From positions 5,208,001 through 5,272,000 of the forward strand of contig NZ_CP114413.1 of the NCBI RefSeq assembly GCF_027270315.1: a DNA stretch of 64,000 nt, written 5' to 3'. The translations under genes and the position numbers were made by a program. The notes below the pieces were generated by a model. The model worked only from the letters and a program-made list of their open reading frames with translations, was not told where the DNA came from and did not search any database. This document shows, in pieces, positions 34,069-43,281 of the stretch. The DNA comes from Streptomyces cinnabarinus (GTDB taxonomy: Bacteria > Actinomycetota > Actinomycetes > Streptomycetales > Streptomycetaceae). The first letter of the stretch is position 1. Each line of letters opens with the position of its first letter.

Positions 34069-35982
34069 GTGGAGAACCTGATTGCGCTGCTCATCGCGGC
34101 GCCCCTGCTCGGAGCGGCGGTCCTGCTGTGCGGTGGCCGGCGTCTGGACGCCGTCGGCCACTGGATCGGCACGCTTCTCGCGTCCGTGTCCTTCGTGTTC
34201 GGCGCGATCCTCTTCTTCGACCTGCTCGGCAAGGACGCCGAACACCGGACGCTGACCCAGCACCTGTTCAGCTGGATCCCGGTGGAGGGCTTCCAGGCGG
34301 ACGTTGCCTTCCGGCTGGACCAGCTGTCGATGACGTTCGTCCTGCTGATCACCGGCGTCGGCTCGCTGATCCACCTGTACTCGATCGGGTACATGGAGCA
34401 CGACGAGCGGCGCCGCCGCTTCTTCGGCTATCTGAACCTGTTCCTCGCGGCGATGCTGATCCTCGTCCTCGCCGACAACTACCTGCTGCTGTACGTCGGC
34501 TGGGAGGGCGTCGGTCTCGCCTCCTACCTGCTGATCGGCTTCTGGCAGCACAAGCCCAGCGCGGCCACGGCCGCGAAGAAGGCGTTCCTGGTCAACCGTG
34601 TCGGCGACATGGGTCTGTCGATCGCGATCATGATCATGTTCGCCACCTTCGGGACCTTTGCCTTCGGCCCGGTGCTCGGCAGCCTGGAGGAGCCCGGCCT
34701 CGCCGCCCAGACCTCCGAGGGCACGCTCACCGCCATCGGCCTGATGCTGCTGCTCGCGGCCTGCGGCAAGTCCGCCCAGGTGCCGCTGCAGTCCTGGCTC
34801 GGGGACGCGATGGAGGGCCCGACCCCGGTCTCGGCCCTGATCCACGCCGCCACCATGGTGACCGCGGGCGTCTACCTGATCGTCCGCTCCGCGGCGATCT
34901 TCAACGGCGCCCCCGACGCGCAGCTGGTCGTCACCATCGTCGGCGCCGTCACGCTCCTGTTCGGTGCGATCGTCGGTTGCGCGAAGGACGACATCAAGAA
35001 GGCCCTGGCCGGCTCGACGATGTCGCAGATCGGCTACATGGTCCTCGCCGCGGGCCTCGGCCCGATCGGCTACGTCTTCGCGATCATGCACCTGGTGACC
35101 CACGGCTTCTTCAAGGCCGGGCTCTTCCTCGGCGCCGGTTCGGTCATGCACGGCATGAACGACGAGGTCGACATGCGGAAGTACGGCGGCCTCCGGAAGT
35201 ACATGCCGATCACCTTCATCACCTTCGGCCTCGGCTATCTCGCCATCATCGGCTTCCCGGGCCTGTCCGGCTTCTTCTCCAAGGACAAGATCATCGAGGC
35301 GGCGTTCGCCAAGGGCGGCACCGAGGGCTGGATCCTCGGTGCCTGCGCCCTGCTGGGCGCGGCGATCACGGCGTACTACATGACCCGCGTGATGCTGATG
35401 ACGTTCTTCGGCGAGAAGCGCTGGCAGCCCGACGAGCACGGCCATGAGCCGCACCCGCACGAGTCGCCCAGCTCCATGACGATCCCCATGATCGTGCTGG
35501 CCTTCGGATCGGTCTTCGCGGGCGGCCTGTTCAGCGTCGGTGACCGTTTCATGCACTGGCTGGAGCCCGTCACCGGCCACGACCACGGCGACTCCCCGCT
35601 CAGCGCGGCCACGGTCACGTCGTCCACGGTCGCCGTGATGGTCATCGGCGTCACCGTCGCGTACCTCCAGTACGGCCGCCGCCCAGTCCCGGTCGTCGCC
35701 CCGCGCGGGTCGCTGCTCACCCGGGCCGCCCGGCGCGATCTCCTCCAGGACGACTTCAACCACGTCGTCCTCGTCCGCGGTGGCGAGCACCTCACCCGCT
35801 CCCTGGTGTACGTCGACCACACCCTGGTCGACGGCGTCGTCAACGGCACGGCGGCCTCGGTCGGCGGCCTCTCCGGACGGCTGCGCAAGCTCCAGAACGG
35901 CTTCGCGCGGTCGTACGCGGTCTCCATGTTCGGCGGTGCGGCACTCCTCGTCGCCGCGACCCTGCTGATGAGGGCGGTCTGA
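34069..35982 (+). CDS. nuoL: NADH-quinone oxidoreductase subunit L
   Basis: The protein has 637 residues from GTG 34069, with AAGGGG upstream. It is an antiporter-like proton-pumping subunit with about 16 membrane helices. YVGWEGVGLASYLLIGFW contains the key Glu, and LGDAMEGPTPVSALIHAATMVTAGVYL the conserved Lys/His half-channel. The long amphipathic lateral helix and final membrane segment are at the C-terminus. A His-rich loop (DEHGHEPHPHESP, about residues 455-467) faces out. Confidence 0.97.
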   Translation: MENLIALLIAAPLLGAAVLLCGGRRLDAVGHWIGTLLASVSFVFGAILFFDLLGKDAEHRTLTQHLFSWIPVEGFQADVAFRLDQLSMTFVLLITGVGSLIHLYSIGYMEHDERRRRFFGYLNLFLAAMLILVLADNYLLLYVGWEGVGLASYLLIGFWQHKPSAATAAKKAFLVNRVGDMGLSIAIMIMFATFGTFAFGPVLGSLEEPGLAAQTSEGTLTAIGLMLLLAACGKSAQVPLQSWLGDAMEGPTPVSALIHAATMVTAGVYLIVRSAAIFNGAPDAQLVVTIVGAVTLLFGAIVGCAKDDIKKALAGSTMSQIGYMVLAAGLGPIGYVFAIMHLVTHGFFKAGLFLGAGSVMHGMNDEVDMRKYGGLRKYMPITFITFGLGYLAIIGFPGLSGFFSKDKIIEAAFAKGGTEGWILGACALLGAAITAYYMTRVMLMTFFGEKRWQPDEHGHEPHPHESPSSMTIPMIVLAFGSVFAGGLFSVGDRFMHWLEPVTGHDHGDSPLSAATVTSSTVAVMVIGVTVAYLQYGRRPVPVVAPRGSLLTRAARRDLLQDDFNHVVLVRGGEHLTRSLVYVDHTLVDGVVNGTAASVGGLSGRLRKLQNGFARSYAVSMFGGAALLVAATLLMRAV

Positions 35983-35987
35983 TACCG

Positions 35988-37559
35988 ATGTCCTTTCCCC
36001 TGCTGACAGCGACGGCGGTACTCCCCGCCGTCGGGGCGATCGTCACGGCCGCCGTACCGGCCGCGCGGCGCACCGCAGCCAAGTGGCTGGCGCTGCTCTT
36101 CTCGCTCGCCACGCTCGCGCTGGCCGTCACGATCCTGGTCCGCTTCGACCCGGACGGCGACCGCTACCAGCTCACCGAATCCCACTCCTGGATCGCGGAG
36201 TTCGGGGTGCGGTACGACCTGGGCGTGGACGGCATCGCGGTGGCCCTGATCGCCCTGACCGCGCTGCTGATCCCGTTCATCGTCCTCGCGGGCTGGCACG
36301 ACGCCGACCCGCTGGAGACCGGCAGCAAGAGGTGGCGGCCCACTCAGGGCTTCTTCGCCCTGATCCTGGCCGTCGAGGCGATGGTGATCCTCTCCTTCGA
36401 GGCCACCGACGTCTTCCTCTTCTACATCTTCTTCGAGGCCATGCTCATCCCGATGTACTTCCTCATCGGAGGCTTCGGGGACCGTGCGCACGAGCACGGC
36501 GAGGAGGTGGCGTCCACCCAACGGTCGTACGCCGCGGTGAAGTTCCTCCTCTACAACCTGGTCGGCGGTCTGATCATGCTGGCCGCGGTGATCGGCCTGT
36601 ACGTGGTCGCCGGGAGCTTCTCGCTCCCCGAGATCGCCGAGGCCCGCGCGAGCGGCGAGCTGTCCATGGCGACCAGCACCGAACGCTGGCTGTTCCTGGG
36701 CTTCTTCTTCGCCTTCGCGGTGAAGGCGCCGCTGTGGCCGCTGCACACCTGGCTGCCCAACGCCATGGGTGAGGCCACCGCCCCTGTCGCCGTGCTGATC
36801 ACCGCGGTCGTCGACAAGGTCGGCACCTTCGCGATGCTCCGCTTCTGCCTCGGTCTGTTCCCGGAGGCCTCGAAGTGGGCGACGCCCGCCATCCTCGTCC
36901 TCGCCCTGATCAGCATCGTCTACGGTGCGCTGCTCGCCGTCGGCCAGCGGGACATCAAGCGTCTGGTGGCGTACGCGTCGATCTCGCACTTCGGCTTCAT
37001 CATCATGGGCATCTTCGCGATGACCAGCCAGGGACAGTCGGGCGCGACGCTGTACATGGTCAACCACGGCATCTCGACGGCCGCGCTGATGCTGGTCGCC
37101 GGATTCCTGATCTCCCGGCGCGGCTCGCGGCTCATCGCGGACTACGGCGGAGTGCAGAAGGTCGCCCCGGTGCTCGCCGGCACCTTCCTGATCGGCGGTC
37201 TGGCGACGCTGTCGCTGCCCGGACTCGCGCCGTTCGTCAGTGAGTTCCTGGTCCTGGTCGGGACGTACACGCGCTATCCGGTGGTCGGCATCATCGCCAC
37301 CTTCGGCATCGTGCTCGCCGCGCTGTACACCCTCGTCCTGTACCAGCGGACGATGACGGGCCCGGTGAAGCCCGAGGTCTCCTCGATGCCCGACCTGCGG
37401 GTGCGGGAGCTCGCCGTCGTCGCGCCGCTGGTCGTACTGCTGATCTTCCTGGGCGTCTATCCGAAGCCCGTCACGGACATCGTGAACCCGGCGGTCGAGC
37501 AGACCCTGTCCGACGTACAGAAGAAGGACCCCCAGCCCGAGGTGGAGGCGGCCAAGTGA
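35988..37559 (+). CDS. nuoM: NADH-quinone oxidoreductase subunit M
   Basis: The protein has 523 residues with about 14 membrane helices. It is the second antiporter-like subunit of the membrane arm. Conserved elements are DVFLFYIFFEAMLIPMYFLIG (Glu in helix 5) and AVKAPLWPLHTWLPNAMGEA (Lys in helix 7). It starts 5 bp after nuoL and overlaps nuoN by 4 bp. Confidence 0.97.
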   Translation: MSFPLLTATAVLPAVGAIVTAAVPAARRTAAKWLALLFSLATLALAVTILVRFDPDGDRYQLTESHSWIAEFGVRYDLGVDGIAVALIALTALLIPFIVLAGWHDADPLETGSKRWRPTQGFFALILAVEAMVILSFEATDVFLFYIFFEAMLIPMYFLIGGFGDRAHEHGEEVASTQRSYAAVKFLLYNLVGGLIMLAAVIGLYVVAGSFSLPEIAEARASGELSMATSTERWLFLGFFFAFAVKAPLWPLHTWLPNAMGEATAPVAVLITAVVDKVGTFAMLRFCLGLFPEASKWATPAILVLALISIVYGALLAVGQRDIKRLVAYASISHFGFIIMGIFAMTSQGQSGATLYMVNHGISTAALMLVAGFLISRRGSRLIADYGGVQKVAPVLAGTFLIGGLATLSLPGLAPFVSEFLVLVGTYTRYPVVGIIATFGIVLAALYTLVLYQRTMTGPVKPEVSSMPDLRVRELAVVAPLVVLLIFLGVYPKPVTDIVNPAVEQTLSDVQKKDPQPEVEAAK

Positions 37560-39205
37560 GCGCATCAGCCGTCCACAGCCTGTGGACAACCGCGGCCGAC
37601 CCGATCTCGAAGATCGACGCGCCGAAGATCGAATACGGACAATTGTCGCCCACGCTGATCGTCGTCGGCGCGGCGATCGTGGGCGTGCTGATCGAGGCGG
37701 TCGTCCCGCGCAAGTCCCGCTACTACGCGCAGGCGTTCCTCTCCGCCATCGCGCTGACCGCCGCCTTCGCCGCGGTGGTCGCGCTCGCGGCCGACGGATA
37801 CGGCACCACCAAGGCGGGCATCGCGGCGATGGGCGCCATCGCCGTCGACGGGCCCGCCCTGTTCCTCCAGGGCACGATCCTGCTGGCCGGACTGGTCGGC
37901 CTGTTCACCTTCGCCGAACGGCGTCTTGACCCGGAGGCGCATGGCAACCGGGTCGACTCCTTCGCCGCGCAGGCCGCGTCCGTGCCGGGCAGCGACAGCG
38001 AGAAGGCCGCGGTGAAGGCCGGGTTCACCACCACCGAGGTGTTCCCGCTGCTGCTGTTCGCCGTCGCGGGCATGCTGATCTTCCCGGCGGCCAACGACCT
38101 GCTGACGCTGTTCATCGCGCTGGAGGTCTTCTCCCTCCCGCTGTACCTGATGTGCGCCCTCGCCCGCCGCAAGCGGCTGATGTCGCAGGAAGCGGCGGTG
38201 AAGTACTTCCTGCTCGGCGCCTTCGCCTCCGCGTTCACCCTGTTCGGCATCGCGCTGCTCTACGGCTACGCGGGCTCGGTGTCGTACGCGACGATCGCGC
38301 AGGTCGTCGACGGCACCCTCACCACGGTCGACCCGGCCCTCGCGGACACCATGGGCAACGACGCCCTGCTCCTCATCGGCATGGGGATGCTCGTCATGGG
38401 CCTGCTGTTCAAGGTCGGCGCGGTGCCCTTCCACATGTGGACGCCGGACGTGTACCAGGGCGCGCCGACCCCGGTGACGGGCTTCATGGCGGCGGCGACC
38501 AAGGTGGCGGCCTTCGGTGCGCTGCTGCGGGTCCTGTACGTGGTGCTGCCCGGTCTGCGCTGGGACTGGCGGCCGGTCATGTGGGCCGTCGCGATCATCA
38601 CCATGCTGGGCGGCGCCATCGTCGCGATCACGCAGACCGACATCAAGCGGCTGCTGGCGTACTCGTCGATCGCGCACGCGGGCTTCATCCTCGCCGGTGT
38701 CATCGCGACCACGCCGGAGGGTGTCTCCTCGGTCCTCTTCTACCTGGCGGCCTACTCCTTCGTGACGATCGGCGCCTTCGCGGTCGTCACGCTGGTCCGG
38801 GACGCGGGCGGCGAGGCGACGCACCTGTCCAAGTGGGCGGGGCTCGGCCGGCGTTCGCCGTTGGTGGCGGCCGTGTTCGCGGTGTTCCTGCTGGCCTTCG
38901 CGGGCATTCCGCTGACCTCCGGGTTCGCGGGGAAGTTCGCGGTGTTCAAGGCGGCCGCGGAGGGCGGGGCGGCCCCGCTGGTCGTGGTCGGTGTGATCTC
39001 GTCGGCCATCGCGGCGTTCTTCTACATCCGCGTCATCGTGCTGATGTTCTTCAGCGAGCCGCGGCCCGAGGGGCCGACGGTCGCGGTGCCGTCGCCGCTG
39101 ACGATGACCGCGATCGGGGTCGGGGTGGCGGTCACGCTGGTGCTCGGTGTGGCGCCGCAGTACTTCCTGGAGCTCGCGAGCGACGCCGGGGTGTTCGTGC
39201 GCTGA
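37556..39205 (+). CDS. nuoN: NADH-quinone oxidoreductase subunit N
   Basis: The protein has 549 residues from the GTG in a GTGA overlap with nuoM. It is the third antiporter-like subunit. Conserved elements are ALEVFSLPLYLMCALARR and FKVGAVPFHMWTPDVYQGAPTPVTGFMA. A loop of about 40 charged residues (about 125-155) separates early helices, which is typical of actinobacteria. It is the last gene of the operon, with a hairpin 26 bp downstream. Confidence 0.97.
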   Translation: MSASAVHSLWTTAADPISKIDAPKIEYGQLSPTLIVVGAAIVGVLIEAVVPRKSRYYAQAFLSAIALTAAFAAVVALAADGYGTTKAGIAAMGAIAVDGPALFLQGTILLAGLVGLFTFAERRLDPEAHGNRVDSFAAQAASVPGSDSEKAAVKAGFTTTEVFPLLLFAVAGMLIFPAANDLLTLFIALEVFSLPLYLMCALARRKRLMSQEAAVKYFLLGAFASAFTLFGIALLYGYAGSVSYATIAQVVDGTLTTVDPALADTMGNDALLLIGMGMLVMGLLFKVGAVPFHMWTPDVYQGAPTPVTGFMAAATKVAAFGALLRVLYVVLPGLRWDWRPVMWAVAIITMLGGAIVAITQTDIKRLLAYSSIAHAGFILAGVIATTPEGVSSVLFYLAAYSFVTIGAFAVVTLVRDAGGEATHLSKWAGLGRRSPLVAAVFAVFLLAFAGIPLTSGFAGKFAVFKAAAEGGAAPLVVVGVISSAIAAFFYIRVIVLMFFSEPRPEGPTVAVPSPLTMTAIGVGVAVTLVLGVAPQYFLELASDAGVFVR

Positions 39206-39230
39206 CCTGCGGCGTTCGGAGCTCGTACGG

Positions 39231-39262
39231 AGGCCCCGGTTCCCGAGAGGTAGCCGGGGCCT
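39231..39262 (+). terminator. Hairpin terminator after nuoN
   Basis: AGGCCCCGG (39231-39239) and CCGGGGCCT (39254-39262) form a perfect 9-bp stem with a 14-base loop, 26 bp after the nuoN stop. No U-tract follows. It also lies 3' of the convergent secreted-protein gene and may act both ways. Confidence 0.75.
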
Positions 39263-39312
39263 TCGCACGTGTACGCGCCGTGGCTTGAGGCCGGGCTTGG
39301 ATCCGGGCTTGG

Positions 39313-39804
39313 TCAGGGCTTGGGCGTGGGGCACTTCACCTTGGGGTTGAAGGCTTCCAGCAGCCCCTTGGGGTTGGACTTGTAGATCCAGGCGTGGAGC
39401 GTGAAGTGCCCGGGCAGCTGCCCCTCGTCAAACTTGCGTCCGAACAACTTGGGGGTCGCCTGACCCTTGTCCTCGACCACCCACTCGACCGCGACCAGCT
39501 CGCGCTTGCCGCGCTTGCCGTCCTCGTACAGCAGGGCCGCGGGCCTCGCCGGGTCGAGTGAATTGATGTACTTGGGGTTGACGTAGTGGTAGCCCATGTT
39601 CGGCACGCACTCGTCCGTCCGCTCATAGCCGCCCTTCGCGGCGAACGGCTCGTAGGCGTACGCGCCGGTGGCCGTGTACGTCGGGGTCAGCTTCGTCCAC
39701 ACGAACGGGTCGGGGTCCGCGGCGGCCTGCGCGGGTACGGCGGCCAGCGCGAAGGACGCGGTGATCGCGGCGGTGAGGACGGCCTTGAGGGAGCGAGAGG
39801 CCAT
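39313..39804 (-). CDS. Secreted protein of unknown function
   Basis: The protein has 163 residues. It has a Sec signal peptide (about 1-28, RSLKAVLTAAITASFALAAVPAQAAA). The mature part of about 135 residues contains two Cys (DECVPNMG and KCPTPKP), which could form a disulfide, and an aromatic/beta-rich core (MGYHYVNPKYINSLDPARPAALLYE). Similar small exported proteins with GYHYVNP occur widely in actinobacteria, often without known function. It is convergent with nuoN. Confidence 0.85.
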   Translation of the reverse strand: MASRSLKAVLTAAITASFALAAVPAQAAADPDPFVWTKLTPTYTATGAYAYEPFAAKGGYERTDECVPNMGYHYVNPKYINSLDPARPAALLYEDGKRGKRELVAVEWVVEDKGQATPKLFGRKFDEGQLPGHFTLHAWIYKSNPKGLLEAFNPKVKCPTPKP

Positions 39805-40074
39805 GGTGCGACTCCTTGAGGAAGGTCGGGGGACGGGTGGGCCTCCCCTGCCCTGCCCGATGGGCGGTACGGCCTGGTGAGCGGCACCGCCCGATGAGCA
39901 TGTCCCGGCCGGTGGGGCGCTGCCAGATGACAGGGGCCATTGGCATGACTACCGAGCGTCATCGATGTGACTGTCCGAACGTCATCGCACAAGCCTGTGG
40001 ATAACTCCGGCGCTGTCGGTGCGGACGCCTATCGTGGACGCAGTGGTCGAGGAGCGACGTACGGGGGCACGGCG

Positions 40075-42057
40075 ATGGGCGGGACGGGCGGGATCGGAAC
40101 GATGACAGCGACAGCCGAGAGCGAGGCGCTGGCCACGCTGCACAAGGTCTTCGGGTACGAGGCCTTCCGGGGCGAACAGGAAGCCGTCATCGAGCATGTG
40201 GTGGCCGGCGGCGACGCCGTCGTCCTCATGCCGACCGGCGGCGGCAAGTCACTGTGCTACCAGATCCCGTCCCTGGTCAGACCCGGCACGGGCATCGTGG
40301 TCTCGCCGCTGATCGCGCTGATGCAGGACCAGGTGGACGCGCTGCGGGCACTCGGGGTGCGGGCCGGGTTCGTCAACTCCACGCAGGACTTCGACGAACG
40401 CCGTTTGGTGGAGGCCGAGTTCCTGGCCGGGGAGCTGGACCTGCTGTACCTCGCGCCGGAGCGGCTGCGCCTGGACACCACGCTGGACCTGCTCTCGCGC
40501 GGCAAGATCTCGGTGTTCGCGATCGACGAGGCGCACTGTGTCTCCCAGTGGGGCCACGACTTCCGCCCCGACTATCTGACGCTGTCCCTGCTCGGCGAGC
40601 GCTGGCCGGACGTTCCGCGGATCGCGCTCACGGCGACCGCCACCCACGCGACGCACCAGGAGATCACCGAGCGGCTGAACATGCCGTCGGCCCGGCACTT
40701 CGTGGCGAGCTTCGACCGGCCCAACATCCAGTACCGGATCGTGCCGAAGGCCGACCCCAAGAAGCAGCTCCTGGGCTTCCTGCGCGAGGAGCACGCCGGG
40801 GACGCGGGCATCGTCTACTGCCTCTCGCGCAACTCCGTGGAGAAGACGGCGGAGTTCCTCAGCCGCAACGGCGTCGAGGCGGTGCCCTACCACGCGGGCC
40901 TTGACGCGGGGACGCGAGCGGCGCACCAGTCCCGGTTCCTGCGCGAGGACGGTCTGGTCGTGGTGGCGACGATCGCCTTCGGCATGGGCATCGACAAGCC
41001 GGACGTGCGGTTCGTCGCGCATCTGGATCTGCCGAAGTCGGTCGAGGGCTACTACCAGGAGACGGGCCGCGCCGGGCGGGACGGGCTGCCGTCCACGGCG
41101 TGGATGGCGTACGGCCTCAACGACGTCATACAGCAGCGCAAGCTGATCCAGTCGGGCGAGGGCGACGAGGCGTTCCGGCGGCGGGCGGCGTCCCACCTGG
41201 ACGCGATGCTCGCACTGTGCGAGACGGCCCGCTGCCGACGGGGGCAGCTGCTCGCCTACTTCGGTCAGGACCCGGAGCCGACGGGATGCGGCAACTGCGA
41301 CACCTGCCTGACGCCGCCCGAGACCTGGGACGGCACCATCGCGGCGCAGAAGGTGCTGTCGACGGTGGTGCGGTTGCAGCGCGAGCGGGGGCAGAAGTTC
41401 GGGGCGGTGCAGATCGTCGACATCCTGCTCGGGAAGCGCACCGGGAAGGTGATCCAGTTCGATCATGACCAGCTGTCCGTGTTCGGCATCGGCGAGGAGC
41501 TGGGCGAGGGCGAATGGCGGGGCGTGATCCGGCAGTTGCTCGCGCAGGGGCTGCTGGCGGTCGAGGGGGAGTACGGGACGCTGGTGCTGACCGACGGCAG
41601 CGGGACGGTGCTCCGGCGGGAGCGGGAGGTACCGCTGCGCAAGGAGCCTCCCAAGCCGGTCACCTCGCGCTCGGCGTCCGGCGGGTCCGGCACCGCGGGG
41701 AAGGGCAAGGCGAAGGCCGCGGCGGCGGAGTTGCCGGAGCGGCTGGTGCCGGCGTTCGAGGCACTGCGGGCCTGGCGGGCGGAGCAGGCCCGGGAGCAGG
41801 GAGTTCCGGCATATGTGATCTTCCACGACGCGACGCTTCGGGAGATCGTGACCGTGTGGCCCGCTTCCGTACGGGAGTTGGGAAGCGTCAGCGGGGTGGG
41901 GGAGAAGAAGCTGGCGACCTACGGCGAGGGCGTGATCGGCGTCCTGGCGGAGCTGGGCGGATCCACACCGGAGACGGCGCGGGAGACGGCGCGGGACGAC
42001 GACTGGCCCGAGCTGGACGCGGAGCCCGAGCCCGAGCCGGAGCCGGACTGGGCGTAG
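40075..42057 (+). CDS. recQ: RecQ-family ATP-dependent DNA helicase
   Basis: The protein has 660 residues from ATG 40075, preceded by GGGGGC. GTG 39967 and ATG 40102 are in-frame alternatives. Helicase core: MPTGGGKSLCYQIPS (Walker A), IDEAHCVSQWGHDFRP (DEAH box and aromatic-rich loop), ALTATATHAT, and ATIAFGMGIDKPDVRFVAH with YYQETGRAGRDG (motif VI). The zinc-binding C-x-C cluster is CRRGQLLAYFG...GCGNCDTC, followed by winged helix and an HRDC domain (about residues 555-635). It unwinds forked or recombination DNA 3' to 5'. The C-terminus is a Glu/Pro tail. Confidence 0.95.
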   Translation: MGGTGGIGTMTATAESEALATLHKVFGYEAFRGEQEAVIEHVVAGGDAVVLMPTGGGKSLCYQIPSLVRPGTGIVVSPLIALMQDQVDALRALGVRAGFVNSTQDFDERRLVEAEFLAGELDLLYLAPERLRLDTTLDLLSRGKISVFAIDEAHCVSQWGHDFRPDYLTLSLLGERWPDVPRIALTATATHATHQEITERLNMPSARHFVASFDRPNIQYRIVPKADPKKQLLGFLREEHAGDAGIVYCLSRNSVEKTAEFLSRNGVEAVPYHAGLDAGTRAAHQSRFLREDGLVVVATIAFGMGIDKPDVRFVAHLDLPKSVEGYYQETGRAGRDGLPSTAWMAYGLNDVIQQRKLIQSGEGDEAFRRRAASHLDAMLALCETARCRRGQLLAYFGQDPEPTGCGNCDTCLTPPETWDGTIAAQKVLSTVVRLQRERGQKFGAVQIVDILLGKRTGKVIQFDHDQLSVFGIGEELGEGEWRGVIRQLLAQGLLAVEGEYGTLVLTDGSGTVLRREREVPLRKEPPKPVTSRSASGGSGTAGKGKAKAAAAELPERLVPAFEALRAWRAEQAREQGVPAYVIFHDATLREIVTVWPASVRELGSVSGVGEKKLATYGEGVIGVLAELGGSTPETARETARDDDWPELDAEPEPEPEPDWA

Positions 42058-42066
42058 GGCCGCGGG

Positions 42067-43005
42067 TCACCCCAGTGCCGTCAGGCCCGGGGCGAAGGTG
42101 ATCAGCAGGGGCAGCAGTGGGACCAGGGCGGCCAGAGCCGTGGTCATCGCCCGGTGGTGCCGGGTCAGACGGGGCGGGGGCTCCAGGAGGCGGTCCACTC
42201 GTTCGCCGAGGAGGCGGTGGCTGGAGGCGCAGGACAGGACGCCTCGGTGCTGGTTCAGCTCGATCAGGGCCAGGGCCGTGGTCAGGTGGCCGCAGCGGCG
42301 GGAGGCCGTGTCGTCGGCGGCCAGTTCGACCAGTCGGTGCGTCTGATCGCAGAAGTGGGCGAACAGCGGGATTCGGGGGAAACCGGTGGCCAGAGCAGTG
42401 GAGAGGTGCAGCAGCCAGTCGTGGCGGGCTCGGGCGTGGCCGCGCTCGTGGGTGAGGACGGCGTCCAGCTGGTGGTCGGTCAGACGGTGCAGGGCGCCCG
42501 TCGTGACGATCAGCTGGGGCGGGTTGCCGGGCATCCACCAGGCGTCCGGGTACTCGTCCTCCAGCACCAGCAGCGGGCCCCGCGCGGCCGGCAGACCCGC
42601 GGGCAGGTCCGGAGCGCGTTCCCGCAGGTGGGCCCTGGCCTGGCCCCGGCTGCGGCGGGCCTCGGCCAGCTCGCGGGCCAGCATCGCCGTCGTCCAGGCG
42701 GCGCCGCAGGCCAGCAGCAGGGTGAGGGCGACGGCCCAGACCGGCGCCGCGGAGAGGTCGTACGCCGCGGTCACCGCCGGCGGCGCGGGCGCGAAGACAT
42801 GGTCGCGGACCGTGTGGAAGACCGCGGCGGCGCCCAGGACCAGGGCGGTCAGACAGCACAGCAGGACGGTGGCGACCAGGCACTGCCACACCCACAGCCC
42901 GACCACCGGCTCCCGTTCCGGCCAGGCGGCCCGCGTCAGGGAACGCGGCACCGGAATGGCGGCAGTCAGAGCGACGGCGCTCAGCAGGAGCAGGCAGACG
43001 GTCAT
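42067..43005 (-). CDS. M56-family membrane metallopeptidase (BlaR1/HtpX-like)
   Basis: The protein has 312 residues from ATG 43005 (GGAG upstream). Membrane helices lie near 1-20, 35-65, 85-108 and 285-310. Zinc site: H186-E187-x2-H190 (THERGHARARHD) and probable third ligand E227 (LVELAADDTAS). M56 peptidases of the BlaR1 class usually cleave a BlaI/MecI repressor encoded beside them. None is visible here on either side. It ends 10 bp from the recQ stop, convergent with it. Confidence 0.88.
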   Translation of the reverse strand: MTVCLLLLSAVALTAAIPVPRSLTRAAWPEREPVVGLWVWQCLVATVLLCCLTALVLGAAAVFHTVRDHVFAPAPPAVTAAYDLSAAPVWAVALTLLLACGAAWTTAMLARELAEARRSRGQARAHLRERAPDLPAGLPAARGPLLVLEDEYPDAWWMPGNPPQLIVTTGALHRLTDHQLDAVLTHERGHARARHDWLLHLSTALATGFPRIPLFAHFCDQTHRLVELAADDTASRRCGHLTTALALIELNQHRGVLSCASSHRLLGERVDRLLEPPPRLTRHHRAMTTALAALVPLLPLLITFAPGLTALG

Positions 43006-43281
43006 GCCACGGGCTCCGGATCCTGGTCGGGACAAGGGCGGCTGCGGGACGGGCTGTGCGCGGGCGCCGCGGAGCGGGTGCCGCGCGCACGGTCCGCCGC
43101 CAAGTATGACGGCGGCGGACGGCGTGCGGCAGACGTCGGAGACCGTCGAACTCTCCGGTGGGAGGAGAGCGGGAGGGGCCGCCGGGAGTGGGCGGTGGAG
43201 ACCGTCAATTCCCGTACGTGGGAGAGCTGTTCAGTAGAGCAGGGCGGGCGTCGGACGAAGCGCTCGCCGTTCCCGGCTCGC

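Noticed and set aside
39862..39892. GGGCGGT/ACCGCCC dyad before recQ
   Set aside because: It has seven-bp arms 17 bases apart in GC-rich DNA. This is weak compared with the other dyads, and no promoter lies beside it.
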